DNA of 64,000 nucleotides, from the NCBI GenBank assembly GCA_902547755.1, contig CACCPA010000001.1:1-64000 (forward strand), in the 5' to 3' direction. The position numbers and the translations under genes were made by a program. Below are positions 1 through 8,247 of the stretch, one piece after another. Each line of letters begins with the position of its first letter. The stretch's first letter is position 1. The stretch comes from Halieaceae bacterium (lineage in GTDB: Bacteria; Pseudomonadota; Gammaproteobacteria; Pseudomonadales; Halieaceae). Below the pieces are notes generated by a model, which was not told the DNA's origin, searched no databases, and saw nothing but the letters and a program-made list of their open reading frames with translations.

Positions 1-90
1 TGACCACAGGGCTGTCGGACAGGCCTTTCTTTCTGTCTAACGGACACACTCTGGGCCAACGGTTTTGAGTGAATACTGCTTAGGATTGTG

Positions 91-181
91 CCTGGAACGC
101 CCCTTCCTGTGCTGGTTTCTGATGAATCCGAAGGGGGCAACCAGGGTACCGACTAAAGATTCCCCGCGGGGGCTGTTAGTC
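91..181. other. Two consecutive strong stem-loops, unknown role
   Basis: Seen directly: CCTGG (91-95) pairs with CCAGG (141-145), and inside it GCCCCTTC (99-106) pairs with GAAGGGGGC (130-138, one bulged G), with a further apical stem around 116-131. A second hairpin pairs GACTAA (151-156) with TTAGTC (176-181) around a CCCC/GGGG core. The region lies beyond the 3' end of the minus-strand cytochrome c' gene and has no credible ORF. It could be part of a structured RNA on either strand or the end of an upstream transcript. It matches no riboswitch or RNA family I recognise. Confidence 0.4.
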
Positions 182-228
182 CGTATGCAATTTTTCACGA
201 ACCTGTGCGACATCTCTTTTGGAGTGGG

Positions 229-690
229 TCAGTCTTCCCTGAATTGTCGATGACAGGATTTGCACGATTTAGTCATCTCTTTAAACGCCTGGCCGATAGC
301 GCGGGGGTCTTCGCCTCTCGCATCGTCGATGAGTGCTTGTGCAGCGTTATCAAAGGACTGAATCGCGCCCACAAATTTATCCCATTGACGCCATATGTCG
401 TCCTTTGCCTCAGAAGGGGGTTGATTACTGTTTTCGGGGAAGAAGCCTTCCATTTCACGTGCCCACGAAACAAGGAACTCGGCTTCAGCCATGACTACCG
501 CAGTGTCACCCCGCGAGAGCGCCTGTTTTATCCGCTTGGTCGCCTTTTCGCTGGCCTCAAACTTATCCATCCGCTCTTTGACAATACCCATTGCGCCTTT
601 GTGCGCGAGCGCTGAGGAAGGTGACGAAAGGTTTACGGTGAAGGCTGCAAAAACACAAAAGGCGGTCGCTTTTAGTTTGAGTTTGGACAT
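229..690 (-). CDS. Cytochrome c' family protein, periplasmic
   Basis: This 153-residue protein has an N-terminal signal peptide (about residues 1-29, ending SSALA) and a C-terminal haem-binding C-x-x-C-H at 143-147 (CKSCH). A helical body with the haem motif near the C-terminus is the cytochrome c' pattern. These proteins bind one haem c in a four-helix bundle, often high-spin and able to bind NO or CO. The ATG at 690 is chosen over an in-frame extension to 789 because AAGGAG sits just upstream and the signal peptide begins there. It lies 76 bp downstream of the metallo-beta-lactamase gene on the same strand and may be cotranscribed with it. The exact physiological role cannot be read from the sequence. 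Confidence 0.85.
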   Translation of the reverse strand: MSKLKLKATAFCVFAAFTVNLSSPSSALAHKGAMGIVKERMDKFEASEKATKRIKQALSRGDTAVVMAEAEFLVSWAREMEGFFPENSNQPPSEAKDDIWRQWDKFVGAIQSFDNAAQALIDDARGEDPRAIGQAFKEMTKSCKSCHRQFRED

Positions 691-766
691 GTCTGCGCTC
701 CTTATCAAAACAGGATAAAGCACCGATCCGGTTACCCTCGGATCATGCTCATTAACTGGTTTTAGG

Positions 767-1780
767 CTAATTTGTGCCGTTTTCTCCATCGGCTGTGTTG
801 TTAGCCGCGATTTTTTCGAGCAATTCGTAATAGACCTTGTTAACGAAAGCCACCTCGTGAAGTCTGACCGCTTCTATGTAGCCGGCTGGGTCGAAGAAAG
901 CTTGAGGATCGTACGCCTGACCGGGCGCGTGTTTCTCATGAAATCCATAGGCACTTTTATGAGATGACACCCAAATATCGGGACTCAGTTTTCGCTGCGA
1001 CTCAAACGTCTGCTCGAAGTCTGCTGCTATGCCGTGATAGGTGGGTTTGATAGCAACGTTCACACCCTCGTTGATATAGGCCATGTTCACCACTAACACG
1101 TCAAAACTGTCGCCAGATTCGGTAATCGTCATTGCATAGGAGGCGCTTCCCTCGGTGTGTCCCGGGTGCTCCAAGACCCTCAGGCGAATATCTCCCAACT
1201 CGATGACGTCACCATCAGCAATCAGACTATCCACCGTCACGGGACGGAAGGACTCGATGCCGCCAATCAGCGGATCGCTCAACCCTCCATCCTCTAAAAA
1301 CGATTTATCAGCCTCCGTGGCAAGCAGGCGAGCACCCGATTGCTCTTTGATCAGCGCGAGGTCCGCTGTGTGGTCAAAATGCGCCTGAGTGGTCAGCAGT
1401 ATTTTGATATCAGCCATGCGCAAGCCAAGGCTTTTCAGGTTGCTCTCGATCATTGCAGCAGAGCCTTCAAGTCCTGTATTGATGAGAATGTGACCGGCGT
1501 CAGATGTAATCAGGAACGAGCTGAGATCATAGCCACCCACGTCGTAAAGGTTCCCGATAATTTGCGTGGCTGGGTAGTTCTGACTCCACGCGGGCGGCAT
1601 GGTCATATTGAAGGCATCTTCAAATGCCGCCGTATAATTCTTTTCAGCACCGATTGCCGTGATTGCGCAGAAAACCAAGCTCAAAGCGGCAGTATGTGGA
1701 AGGGCAAGCGTGCCTTGCCAATGACTTATTATGAGTCTCTTTCGCCGTGTAGTCACAGAGCGCTCCTTCTTTCGAGGCAT
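767..1780 (-). CDS. Subclass B3-like metallo-beta-lactamase fold hydrolase, secreted
   Basis: The protein has a basic N-terminus, one hydrophobic export segment (about residues 28-44) and then an MBL fold. The first metal motif reads Gln-Ala-His-Phe-Asp-His (about 132-137), followed by a His in EHPGHT (about 208) and a His in SSHKS (about 274). These match the zinc ligands of subclass B3 enzymes, with Gln in place of the usual first His, as in GOB-type enzymes. Family knowledge: B3 enzymes are periplasmic zinc hydrolases that open beta-lactam rings, but many chromosomal relatives have other substrates. The start is uncertain: ATG 1780 is chosen, a GTG at 1813 is also open, and neither has a strong ribosome-binding site. 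The cytochrome c' gene follows on the same strand. Confidence 0.75.
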   Translation of the reverse strand: MPRKKERSVTTRRKRLIISHWQGTLALPHTAALSLVFCAITAIGAEKNYTAAFEDAFNMTMPPAWSQNYPATQIIGNLYDVGGYDLSSFLITSDAGHILINTGLEGSAAMIESNLKSLGLRMADIKILLTTQAHFDHTADLALIKEQSGARLLATEADKSFLEDGGLSDPLIGGIESFRPVTVDSLIADGDVIELGDIRLRVLEHPGHTEGSASYAMTITESGDSFDVLVVNMAYINEGVNVAIKPTYHGIAADFEQTFESQRKLSPDIWVSSHKSAYGFHEKHAPGQAYDPQAFFDPAGYIEAVRLHEVAFVNKVYYELLEKIAANNTADGENGTN

Positions 1781-1847
1781 CTTCGTTCGGGGACCTGACC
1801 TCATCATAGGCACAAGCTTAGCGCCCCGTCGACTCTAGACATACTGT

Positions 1848-2195
1848 CTACAACAGCGTCAATGCGTTTTCAGGTGGTCTTCCGATGACCGCCTGAGTGG
1901 CAGAAATGATGACAGGTCTCTCGATCAGAATGGGGTTGCTCGCCATTGCGCTTATTAGCTCATCTTCAGGTGTGTCAGATGACAAATTGAGTTCTTTGAA
2001 CGTGGCCTCGCTATGTCGCATGAGATCGATCGCTGATACGCCTAACAAGTTCAATGTACGTCTGATTTCGGTCTCGGTTGGAGGCGTCTCTAAATATTTA
2101 ACCTGCCTGGGCTCAACCCCACGCTCCTCGAGTAATGCCAAGGCTGTTCGAGACTTTGAGCACCGTGGATTGTGCCAAATTGTGATTGTCGTCAT
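1848..2195 (-). CDS. arsC: ArsC-family arsenate reductase-like protein (YfgD type)
   Basis: This 115-residue thioredoxin-fold protein starts TITIWHNPRCSKSR, with the family's catalytic Cys at position 12, and keeps the distal Arg in ERPVI (about residue 93). Length and motifs match the glutaredoxin-dependent ArsC/YfgD family, cytosolic proteins that reduce arsenate or act as general redox proteins. No arsR, arsB or acr3 lies nearby, so involvement in arsenic resistance is not supported by context; it may be the housekeeping YfgD-like paralogue. The gene stands alone between the metallo-beta-lactamase and a divergent SRPBCC gene. Confidence 0.82.
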   Translation of the reverse strand: MTTITIWHNPRCSKSRTALALLEERGVEPRQVKYLETPPTETEIRRTLNLLGVSAIDLMRHSEATFKELNLSSDTPEDELISAMASNPILIERPVIISATQAVIGRPPENALTLL

Positions 2196-2384
2196 GTGCT
2201 GTCCTTAGTGGCGCGAGAATCGGGATAGATGTCGTGTATAAAACAAGTACGAAATTCGATGAAAAGGGTGCGAGCTTTGCCGCAGAAAACCAACGCATTC
2301 CTTACCCCAGAGCGCGTTGCTCCCGTTGGGTATTTTTGGGTACTGTGACAATGCAATAATTTTAACAAATCAGAGGGATGCACC

Positions 2385-2765
2385 GTGGCAGTTGTTATCG
2401 ATCGCGAATTTAAAGCCTCAGCGGAAGCGCTTTGGGAAATCTTAGGCACGCCAGATCGTGTCGACTGGGTGCCGGGTGTCACAAGCTGCACCTTTGATGG
2501 CGAGGTTCGCTCGCTCGACCTGCCGGGTGCAGGCGCAATCAAGGAGCGCATACTGAATCACGATAACGACGCTCGCATCCTGGAATATTCCTGCTTCGAG
2601 AGTCCGGGTGCGTTGGAGTGGCACCGAGCAAAAATGGAAATCACGGCCACCGATGCTGGCTGTCGTTTGCAGTGGCGGGCCCACGTGAAGCCTGACGTCA
2701 TAGAGCCCTTTATTGAGGGCAGCATGGAGGGCTGCATTGCCCGCCTTGAGGAAATGCTCCAGTAA
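2385..2765 (+). CDS. SRPBCC (START/Bet v1-like) family protein
   Basis: This 126-residue protein has the length and pattern of a polyketide cyclase/dehydrase-type SRPBCC protein: VVIDREFKASAEALWEILGTPDRVDWVPG at the start, a central beta-rich part and an amphipathic C-terminal helix. Such folds form a ligand-binding cavity; substrates vary widely and none can be assigned here. The start is a GTG at 2385 with GAGGG 8 bases upstream. A crotonase gene follows after about 80 bp on the same strand, so the two may form a unit for acyl or aromatic compound metabolism, which is inference. Confidence 0.75.
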   Translation: MAVVIDREFKASAEALWEILGTPDRVDWVPGVTSCTFDGEVRSLDLPGAGAIKERILNHDNDARILEYSCFESPGALEWHRAKMEITATDAGCRLQWRAHVKPDVIEPFIEGSMEGCIARLEEMLQ

Positions 2766-2844
2766 CCTAAACGATTAAATTTAAGGTCGATCGCCAGCGG
2801 GGCTTTTTGGCTGATTTGGTCTGAACACTCAGGAGATAACAAGA

Positions 2845-3693
2845 ATGACTTTTGAAACGATTCTTTACGATGTCGAGGACGGCATTCTGACCATTACGCT
2901 CAACCGTCCCGACCGCTTGAATGCCTTTAACAACGAAATGCGCGACGAGGTTCTCACGGCGCTGGACATGGCGGACGCGGACGATGATGTCAAAGCCATT
3001 ATTTTTACGGGCTCGGGTCGTGCGTTCTGTGCCGGTGCTGATCTGGGTGGGGGTGGCGACACCTTTAATTACAAGCCCAAAAAATCGGGTATTCCGCGAG
3101 ATGGTGGCGGCATGCTGACCTTACGGATTTTCGAGTGCCTTAAACCTGTTATCTCTGCATGCAATGGTCCGGCGGTTGGCATCGGCGCCACAATGCAGTG
3201 TGCTATGGATATCCGCCTTGCCTCCGAAAACGCGAAGTATGGTTTCGTATTTTCCAAGCGAGGCATCGTCCCGGAAGCGGCATCAAGCTGGTTCTTGCCC
3301 CGTGTTGTGGGTATCAGCACTGCGCTCGAGTGGACCTTCTCAGGTCGGGTATTCAAGGCCGATGAGGCACTAGAGCGTGGGTTTGTTAGAACGGTTTATC
3401 CTGCGGATGATCTTCTCCCCGCGGCTCGCGCACTGGCCAAAGAGTTCTGCAATGAAACCTCAGCGGTATCGGTCGCTATGGCACGTCAAATGATGTGGAA
3501 GATGCTGGGTGCTGACCATCCGATGGAAGCTCATCAAATCGACTCGCGAGGTGTCTACTTCACGGGTAAGTCAGCTGATGCGCAGGAGGGGGTTAAGTCA
3601 TTCCTTGAGAAGCGACCAGCCAACTACCCCGGTCAGGTGAGCAGTGACATGCCCGAGTTTTTCCCCTGGTGGGAAGAACGGGAGTTTAAGTAG
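2845..3693 (+). CDS. Enoyl-CoA hydratase/isomerase (crotonase) family
   Basis: This 282-residue protein has the crotonase oxyanion-hole segments SGRAFCAGADLGG (about residues 55-67) and CNGPAVGIGATM (about 106-117), and a Glu in VPEAASSW (about 144) at one of the usual catalytic positions. It acts on acyl-CoA thioesters in the cytosol, most likely hydration or isomerisation in fatty-acid or related degradation; the exact substrate is unknown. AGGAGATAAC lies just before the ATG, an excellent ribosome-binding site. It follows the SRPBCC gene on the same strand and converges on galM. Confidence 0.85.
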   Translation: MTFETILYDVEDGILTITLNRPDRLNAFNNEMRDEVLTALDMADADDDVKAIIFTGSGRAFCAGADLGGGGDTFNYKPKKSGIPRDGGGMLTLRIFECLKPVISACNGPAVGIGATMQCAMDIRLASENAKYGFVFSKRGIVPEAASSWFLPRVVGISTALEWTFSGRVFKADEALERGFVRTVYPADDLLPAARALAKEFCNETSAVSVAMARQMMWKMLGADHPMEAHQIDSRGVYFTGKSADAQEGVKSFLEKRPANYPGQVSSDMPEFFPWWEEREFK

Positions 3694-3727
3694 CTCTTAA
3701 CCCCCTAGTGCTCAGGCCAGCAGTTTT

Positions 3728-4693
3728 TCACTCTGCCGCTATTTCTTTGAATTGATAGATAGTGCGCTGCCGATAGGTAGTGCCTGGCTCAAGTATGATG
3801 CTCGGGAAATTCGGCTGGTTGGGTGCATCAGGAAAACCCTGGGCCTCAAGACAAAGACCCGATCTGGGCGCAAAGGGCGCATTCAAGCCATTGCCTGTAT
3901 ATACCTGTAGCGCAGGCTGTGTTGTGAGGACGTCGAGCTGAAGTTGTGTCGCGCGAAGCCGAAGACTCGCTGCGCGGCGAAGTTTTCCGTCGTCGGGTAG
4001 CACAAAATTATGATCAATCGCGGCATCCCCGAGGGCCCTCCAGCCAGAGTAATCAAGCGTGGAGCCTTTGAGCCGTGCAATCTCGCCCGTGGGGATGAGT
4101 CGGTCACTCACTGGCGTGTAGCGCCCCGCATTTAGTTTCAGCTCGTGCTCGTAAAGAGGGCCGCCGAGGTTGAAATAGGCGTGGTTCGCCAAATTCATGA
4201 CGGTCGTACGGTCGGTCGACGCGGCAAAATCAAACTGAAGACTCAGATCCTCCAAGAGTTCGTAACGGACCGTGATGAGTCGGTCTCCCGGGAAACCGTG
4301 GGCAAGGTGGGTTAGTGCGAGTGAGAACACGACCGAGTTGTCAGCACGAGTGGGCGACGCCTGAAACGTTTGTTGATGAAGCCCATTGATCCCGCCATGC
4401 AGTACATTCGATCGGGCAGGCTCGTTAATCTCCAATGCGTGCTTGCCGTTAGGTAGGTCGAAACAACCATCTTTCAGTCTATTTGCAACCGGACCCACGG
4501 TGGCGCCAAGGTAATAGGGGTCTGAATCGAACTCTGCGGGTGAGGAATAACTCAGTACGACGTCTGATCGTGGGTTTGCACCAAAGCCACACAATGTAAT
4601 GCCCGCAATCGTTGCGCCCTTATTGAGCAGCTGGACGGTAATCTGTCGCTCGTCGTCTGCGGTCTTGCGGAAAATGGTGTGGCTGTCGTGCAT
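3728..4693 (-). CDS. galM: Aldose 1-epimerase (mutarotase)
   Basis: This 321-residue protein shows the family motifs NVLHGGINGLHQ (about 115-126) and NLANHAYFNLGG (about 162-173), which carry His residues of the active site, plus a C-terminal LEAQGFPDAPNQPNFPS segment with the catalytic Glu. It interconverts alpha and beta anomers of hexoses. There is no signal peptide, so it acts in the cytosol. It stands alone and converges with the crotonase gene; no sugar operon is adjacent, so the physiological sugar is not indicated. Confidence 0.88.
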   Translation of the reverse strand: MHDSHTIFRKTADDERQITVQLLNKGATIAGITLCGFGANPRSDVVLSYSSPAEFDSDPYYLGATVGPVANRLKDGCFDLPNGKHALEINEPARSNVLHGGINGLHQQTFQASPTRADNSVVFSLALTHLAHGFPGDRLITVRYELLEDLSLQFDFAASTDRTTVMNLANHAYFNLGGPLYEHELKLNAGRYTPVSDRLIPTGEIARLKGSTLDYSGWRALGDAAIDHNFVLPDDGKLRRAASLRLRATQLQLDVLTTQPALQVYTGNGLNAPFAPRSGLCLEAQGFPDAPNQPNFPSIILEPGTTYRQRTIYQFKEIAAE

Positions 4694-4818
4694 AACTCAG
4701 CATAACCGATATTCGTCGACGTCTTGCGTGATGACGATCAGGACGTATGCCGATATTCTTAGCGTTTGTTAAAAGCAACGTTCAATGAAAGCTGCGTGCA
4801 GTAAACCAAGAGAACAGG

Positions 4819-5991
4819 ATGCCAACGAGCGAGCAAACCATCGTCAAACGTCTCACAGAATTGGTGGCAGCAGACTCTGTCAGCTCCCCTGATCCGTCCT
4901 GGGACAGCAGCAATCGCAGAGTGATAAACCACCTCTCTGACTATGCGGAGCGCGATGGCTGGGCCGTCGACATACATGAGCTAGAGTCGACAGCGGATGG
5001 AAAAGCGAACCTGATTGCGACCTTTGGCAACACACATAACCTAGGAGACGAGCCAGCCGGTTTAGTTCTCTCAGGTCATACGGATACTGTGCCGTTTGAT
5101 GCCGGAGGTTGGGCGTCTGACCCCCTGAAGCTCACAGAGCGGGATGGCAGGCTCTATGGTCTGGGCAGCACGGACATGAAAGGCTTTTTTGCCGTGGCGC
5201 TGGAGGCCGTATCAGCCTTTGACCCGGCTAAATTTAAAGCGCCGTTGTACTTACTTGCGACTGCCGATGAAGAGAGCACGATGAGAGGCGCTCGCTCACT
5301 GACAAAAGCACAATTACCCCTGGCAAGAGCTGCCGTTGTTGGCGAGCCTACCGATCTCCGGCCTATGCGGATGCATAAGGGCATCATGATGCAAGGCGTC
5401 ACTTTACGCGGCCAGAGCGGTCACTCGTCAGACCCTGAGTTGGGTAATAACGTCATCGAGGCTTTGCCTACGCTGTTATCTGTGCTGTCTCAGTATCGCG
5501 ATGAACTGGCTAAGACGTTTCGTTGTGAGCTGATGGCTGTTCCTGTGCCAACAATCAATTTTGGTTGCGTCCACGGTGGCGATAGTCCCAACAGGATCTG
5601 TGGGGAGCTGGATTTTAGTTTTGATGTGCGAATGCTGCCGGGTCTCGAGTACGCCGACGTAGAGCGTGATTTGAATGCCAGGCTAGTTGAGATTGCAGCG
5701 CTGCATGACATCGATATTGAGATGCGCCGTTTGGTTGAACCTGTGCCGGCCTTCGAGCAGGCTGAAGGCAGTGAGTTAGTGGTTGCCTGTGAGCATGCGT
5801 CGGGGCAGACAGCCGATGCTGTCAACTTTGCAACTGAGGCACCATTTTTAAAGTCGCTAGGACTGGAAACCATTGTCATGGGTCCTGGCTCGATAGACGT
5901 CGCTCATCAACCCAACGAGTACATGCCGCTCGATCAGATTCAGCCAGCGATCGACACCCTACGGACACTGATTAACCGATACTGCATGTAA
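4819..5991 (+). CDS. argE: Acetylornithine deacetylase, M20 family
   Basis: This 390-residue M20 metallohydrolase has H87-x-D89 in SGHTDTVPFD, the bridging Asp at about 119 (STDMKGFF), the catalytic Glu pair at about 151-152 (TADEEST) and a late His in HQPNEYM. The GHTDTVPFD context and length match ArgE, which removes acetate from N-acetylornithine in arginine synthesis. There is no signal peptide. DapE (succinyl-diaminopimelate desuccinylase) is the main alternative; the sequence reads more like ArgE. It is monocistronic here, about 125 bp from the divergent galM. Confidence 0.85.
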   Translation: MPTSEQTIVKRLTELVAADSVSSPDPSWDSSNRRVINHLSDYAERDGWAVDIHELESTADGKANLIATFGNTHNLGDEPAGLVLSGHTDTVPFDAGGWASDPLKLTERDGRLYGLGSTDMKGFFAVALEAVSAFDPAKFKAPLYLLATADEESTMRGARSLTKAQLPLARAAVVGEPTDLRPMRMHKGIMMQGVTLRGQSGHSSDPELGNNVIEALPTLLSVLSQYRDELAKTFRCELMAVPVPTINFGCVHGGDSPNRICGELDFSFDVRMLPGLEYADVERDLNARLVEIAALHDIDIEMRRLVEPVPAFEQAEGSELVVACEHASGQTADAVNFATEAPFLKSLGLETIVMGPGSIDVAHQPNEYMPLDQIQPAIDTLRTLINRYCM

Positions 5992-5997
5992 GTTTCA

Positions 5998-6048
5998 GCG
6001 TGGGGTGTAGGGCGTGTAATTGTGGGATGTGATTGTGGCCTGTGATTG
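5998..6048. repeat. Short G/T-rich imperfect repeat
   Basis: Between argE and the quinone reductase gene the plus strand is strongly G/T-biased and repeats GTG(T/G)GATTG-like units about three times (for example TGTGATTG at two places). No ORF or hairpin is associated. It may be a degenerate tandem repeat or a binding region for the downstream promoter. Confidence 0.3.
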
Positions 6049-6130
6049 ATAGCGCTGTTTGTTCGCAGGGTGCGCGTGAAGAAAAAGTCCGTTGTAAAGC
6101 ACGGCGACGAGTAGAGGTTGGAGTAAGTCG

Positions 6131-7105
6131 ATGGATACGATGAAAGCTATTCGAGTGGACGTCTGCGGCGCAGCAGAGCAGATGTCGGTCAAGGAGGTAC
6201 CGTTGCCCCAACCAGGTGCGGGAGAGGTGCGGGTTAAGCTAAAAGCCTGCGGTATTAACCTCATCGATACCTACCACCGCTCGGGGCTTTACCCACTGTC
6301 GTTGCCAACGGGCTTGGGGTGCGAGGGCGCAGGTCTGGTTGATGCGCTGGGCGAGGGCGTTGATGACCTGAACAAGGGAGACCGTGTCGGTTTTGCCATG
6401 GCCATGGGCGCTTATGCCGAGGCGATTGTTTTACCCCGCGCTGCATTAGTCAAAATCCCCGCGGGTGTCAGCGATGAGGAAGCCGCCGCGGTGCTGCTAA
6501 AAGCAATGACGGTGGATTATTTATTTAACGATACCTGTCCACTGACCGGCGGTGAGACCGTTCTCTTCCATGCAGCCGCCGGTGGCGTGGGTCTGATTGC
6601 CTGTCAATGGGCCAAACAGAAGGGCGTTAACTTAATAGGGACTGCGAGTACACAAGCAAAATGTGATCTGGCCGTGAGTCATGGCGCTGAAGCCTGTCTC
6701 TTGAGCGACGATCCTGAGCTATCCGATAAGCTTCGAGCGCATGCAACTGATGGATTTCCTGTGGTCTACGACAGTGTGGGTCGATCGACCTATCGACTGA
6801 GCCTCGGCTTGCTTGCGCCTCTGGGTACGTTCGTCAGTTTTGGTAATGCATCCGGTCCCATTGATGCCGTTGTCCCCGGGGAGCTTGCTCTGTCCGGATC
6901 GCTCTACTTTACGCGCCCAACCTTAGCTACTCACATGGCACGACTGGGGTGGATGCAGGCATCGGCGGATCGTATTTTTGGCCTCATAGAAGCGGGGCAT
7001 CTCACGGTTGATGTGAATCAGCGATACCCACTGAGCGACGTGGTTAGAGCGCATAACGACCTGGAAGGACGCCGTACGACCGGAAGTTCGGTCCTGATTC
7101 CCTGA
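6131..7105 (+). CDS. qor: Quinone oxidoreductase, zinc-independent MDR family
   Basis: This 324-residue protein has a GroES-like N-terminal domain (CGINLIDTYHRSGLYP) and a Rossmann domain with the NADPH-binding AAAGGVG at about 150-156. The structural Zn cysteines of alcohol dehydrogenases are absent, as expected for zeta-crystallin-type quinone reductases, which pass electrons from NADPH to quinones in the cytosol. ATG 6131 has GGAG at a good distance; an internal ATG at 6140 is an alternative. It is followed after about 120 bp by the 2OG-oxygenase-like gene on the same strand. Confidence 0.88.
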   Translation: MDTMKAIRVDVCGAAEQMSVKEVPLPQPGAGEVRVKLKACGINLIDTYHRSGLYPLSLPTGLGCEGAGLVDALGEGVDDLNKGDRVGFAMAMGAYAEAIVLPRAALVKIPAGVSDEEAAAVLLKAMTVDYLFNDTCPLTGGETVLFHAAAGGVGLIACQWAKQKGVNLIGTASTQAKCDLAVSHGAEACLLSDDPELSDKLRAHATDGFPVVYDSVGRSTYRLSLGLLAPLGTFVSFGNASGPIDAVVPGELALSGSLYFTRPTLATHMARLGWMQASADRIFGLIEAGHLTVDVNQRYPLSDVVRAHNDLEGRRTTGSSVLIP

Positions 7106-7228
7106 GTTGAGGTTCCTACGGCTTGCCTGCTGGGTCTCGTCTCGAGGGAAAACCACCATTGAGAATGAGTCTGATACGCGATAAAACAGGCAACGAAAAA
7201 CAAAAATAACATCTAGGAGTACACGCGT

Positions 7229-8239
7229 ATGCGAGCGAGTTACAAGGCCATGAGCCCGTTTATGTCGGCGGAAGAAGCGACAACCATGTTGCGTATTGCC
7301 GAAGAACAACGCGTGTTTCGCACCTACGCGGAAGAAGCACTTAATGACGGAATTGGAGAGTCATTACCGCAACGTTTCGATGCCGCCTTCAACTACATTC
7401 AGCACGGCATCGATGGCCTGGGTAACAATGATGACGTCAGCACAGCGGCGCAGCGTACCAATTATTTCCGAGAAACCTACGCCTATGGTGACGACATTCA
7501 GGCGCCGGGCGTCGAGGCGTTTTTCAATCATCCTGACTTGTTAGCGGTCGCTGGCGAGGTCACGGGTCGCTCACTGGTCGTTCCTGCCATCGTTTACGCC
7601 AATATCCTTACACCGGGGCAGGAATTAGCGATTCACACCGATGTTCCGGAGTTTAGAGGTGCAGATCGGAAGCGCATGCCGCAGTGGCTCCTCGTCACTA
7701 TGCTGCACTCGGGTTTGTTTGATGAATATCGCATCCCCATTGCCACCTGCGTCTCGTGGTTTGGTGCTAATCCGGGCGGCGCGTTTGCCTATTTTCCCGA
7801 GGGTCCTCAGGGGCGACGGGAATCCATGCCGGCAACGCACAACACCGCCATATTGATCGATACTGACAAGGTGTTTCACGGTGTTGAGCGGGTAGCGTCA
7901 AAGTCGTTTTTCCCCGAAATCGATAAAGGTGCAACGCTAAGCTTTGAGGGAGGTGCCGGTTGGTCGCTCGCTAAACCCGATGGTAGTGAAGTGGCGCGTT
8001 ACCAATGGGAGGATTTGCGGTACTCAATTTCGTGGAAAGCCTACTGTTTTGCCGATGAGGCAGAAAAAGTAAAGTGGGCCGATAAAACGGATGATCTGAC
8101 TCTCGATTACATTCTCGAGACATTGGAATCGGAGTTGAGAACACGTGGTGTTCTGACGGGCGCGCGGCCGGATCCAACGAGCTTTGCTCAAGCGCTGGTT
8201 AACGAGTTCATTCGGTTCCCGGCAGCGAAGGTAGCCTAG
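7229..8239 (+). CDS. Putative 2-oxoglutarate/Fe(II)-dependent oxygenase, unknown substrate
   Basis: I do not recognise a named family with certainty. The 336-residue protein contains a plausible Fe(II) facial triad: H136-x-D138 in AIHTDVPEF, H217 in KVFHGVERV, and R264-x-S266 (LRYSIS), the spacing and order of 2OG-Fe(II) oxygenases. It has no signal peptide. The start at 7229 has AGGAG about 10 bases upstream. It lies between qor and a convergent FAD oxidoreductase, both redox enzymes, but nothing indicates the substrate. Assignment to the oxygenase fold is inferred from the motif pattern alone. Confidence 0.6.
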   Translation: MRASYKAMSPFMSAEEATTMLRIAEEQRVFRTYAEEALNDGIGESLPQRFDAAFNYIQHGIDGLGNNDDVSTAAQRTNYFRETYAYGDDIQAPGVEAFFNHPDLLAVAGEVTGRSLVVPAIVYANILTPGQELAIHTDVPEFRGADRKRMPQWLLVTMLHSGLFDEYRIPIATCVSWFGANPGGAFAYFPEGPQGRRESMPATHNTAILIDTDKVFHGVERVASKSFFPEIDKGATLSFEGGAGWSLAKPDGSEVARYQWEDLRYSISWKAYCFADEAEKVKWADKTDDLTLDYILETLESELRTRGVLTGARPDPTSFAQALVNEFIRFPAAKVA

Positions 8240-8247
8240 AGTCGTCT

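Noticed and set aside
119-135. CTGATGA followed by GAAG, resembling a hammerhead ribozyme core
   Set aside because: The required GAAA after stem II and the three-way junction pairing are missing; the bases instead fit the apical part of a simple long hairpin.
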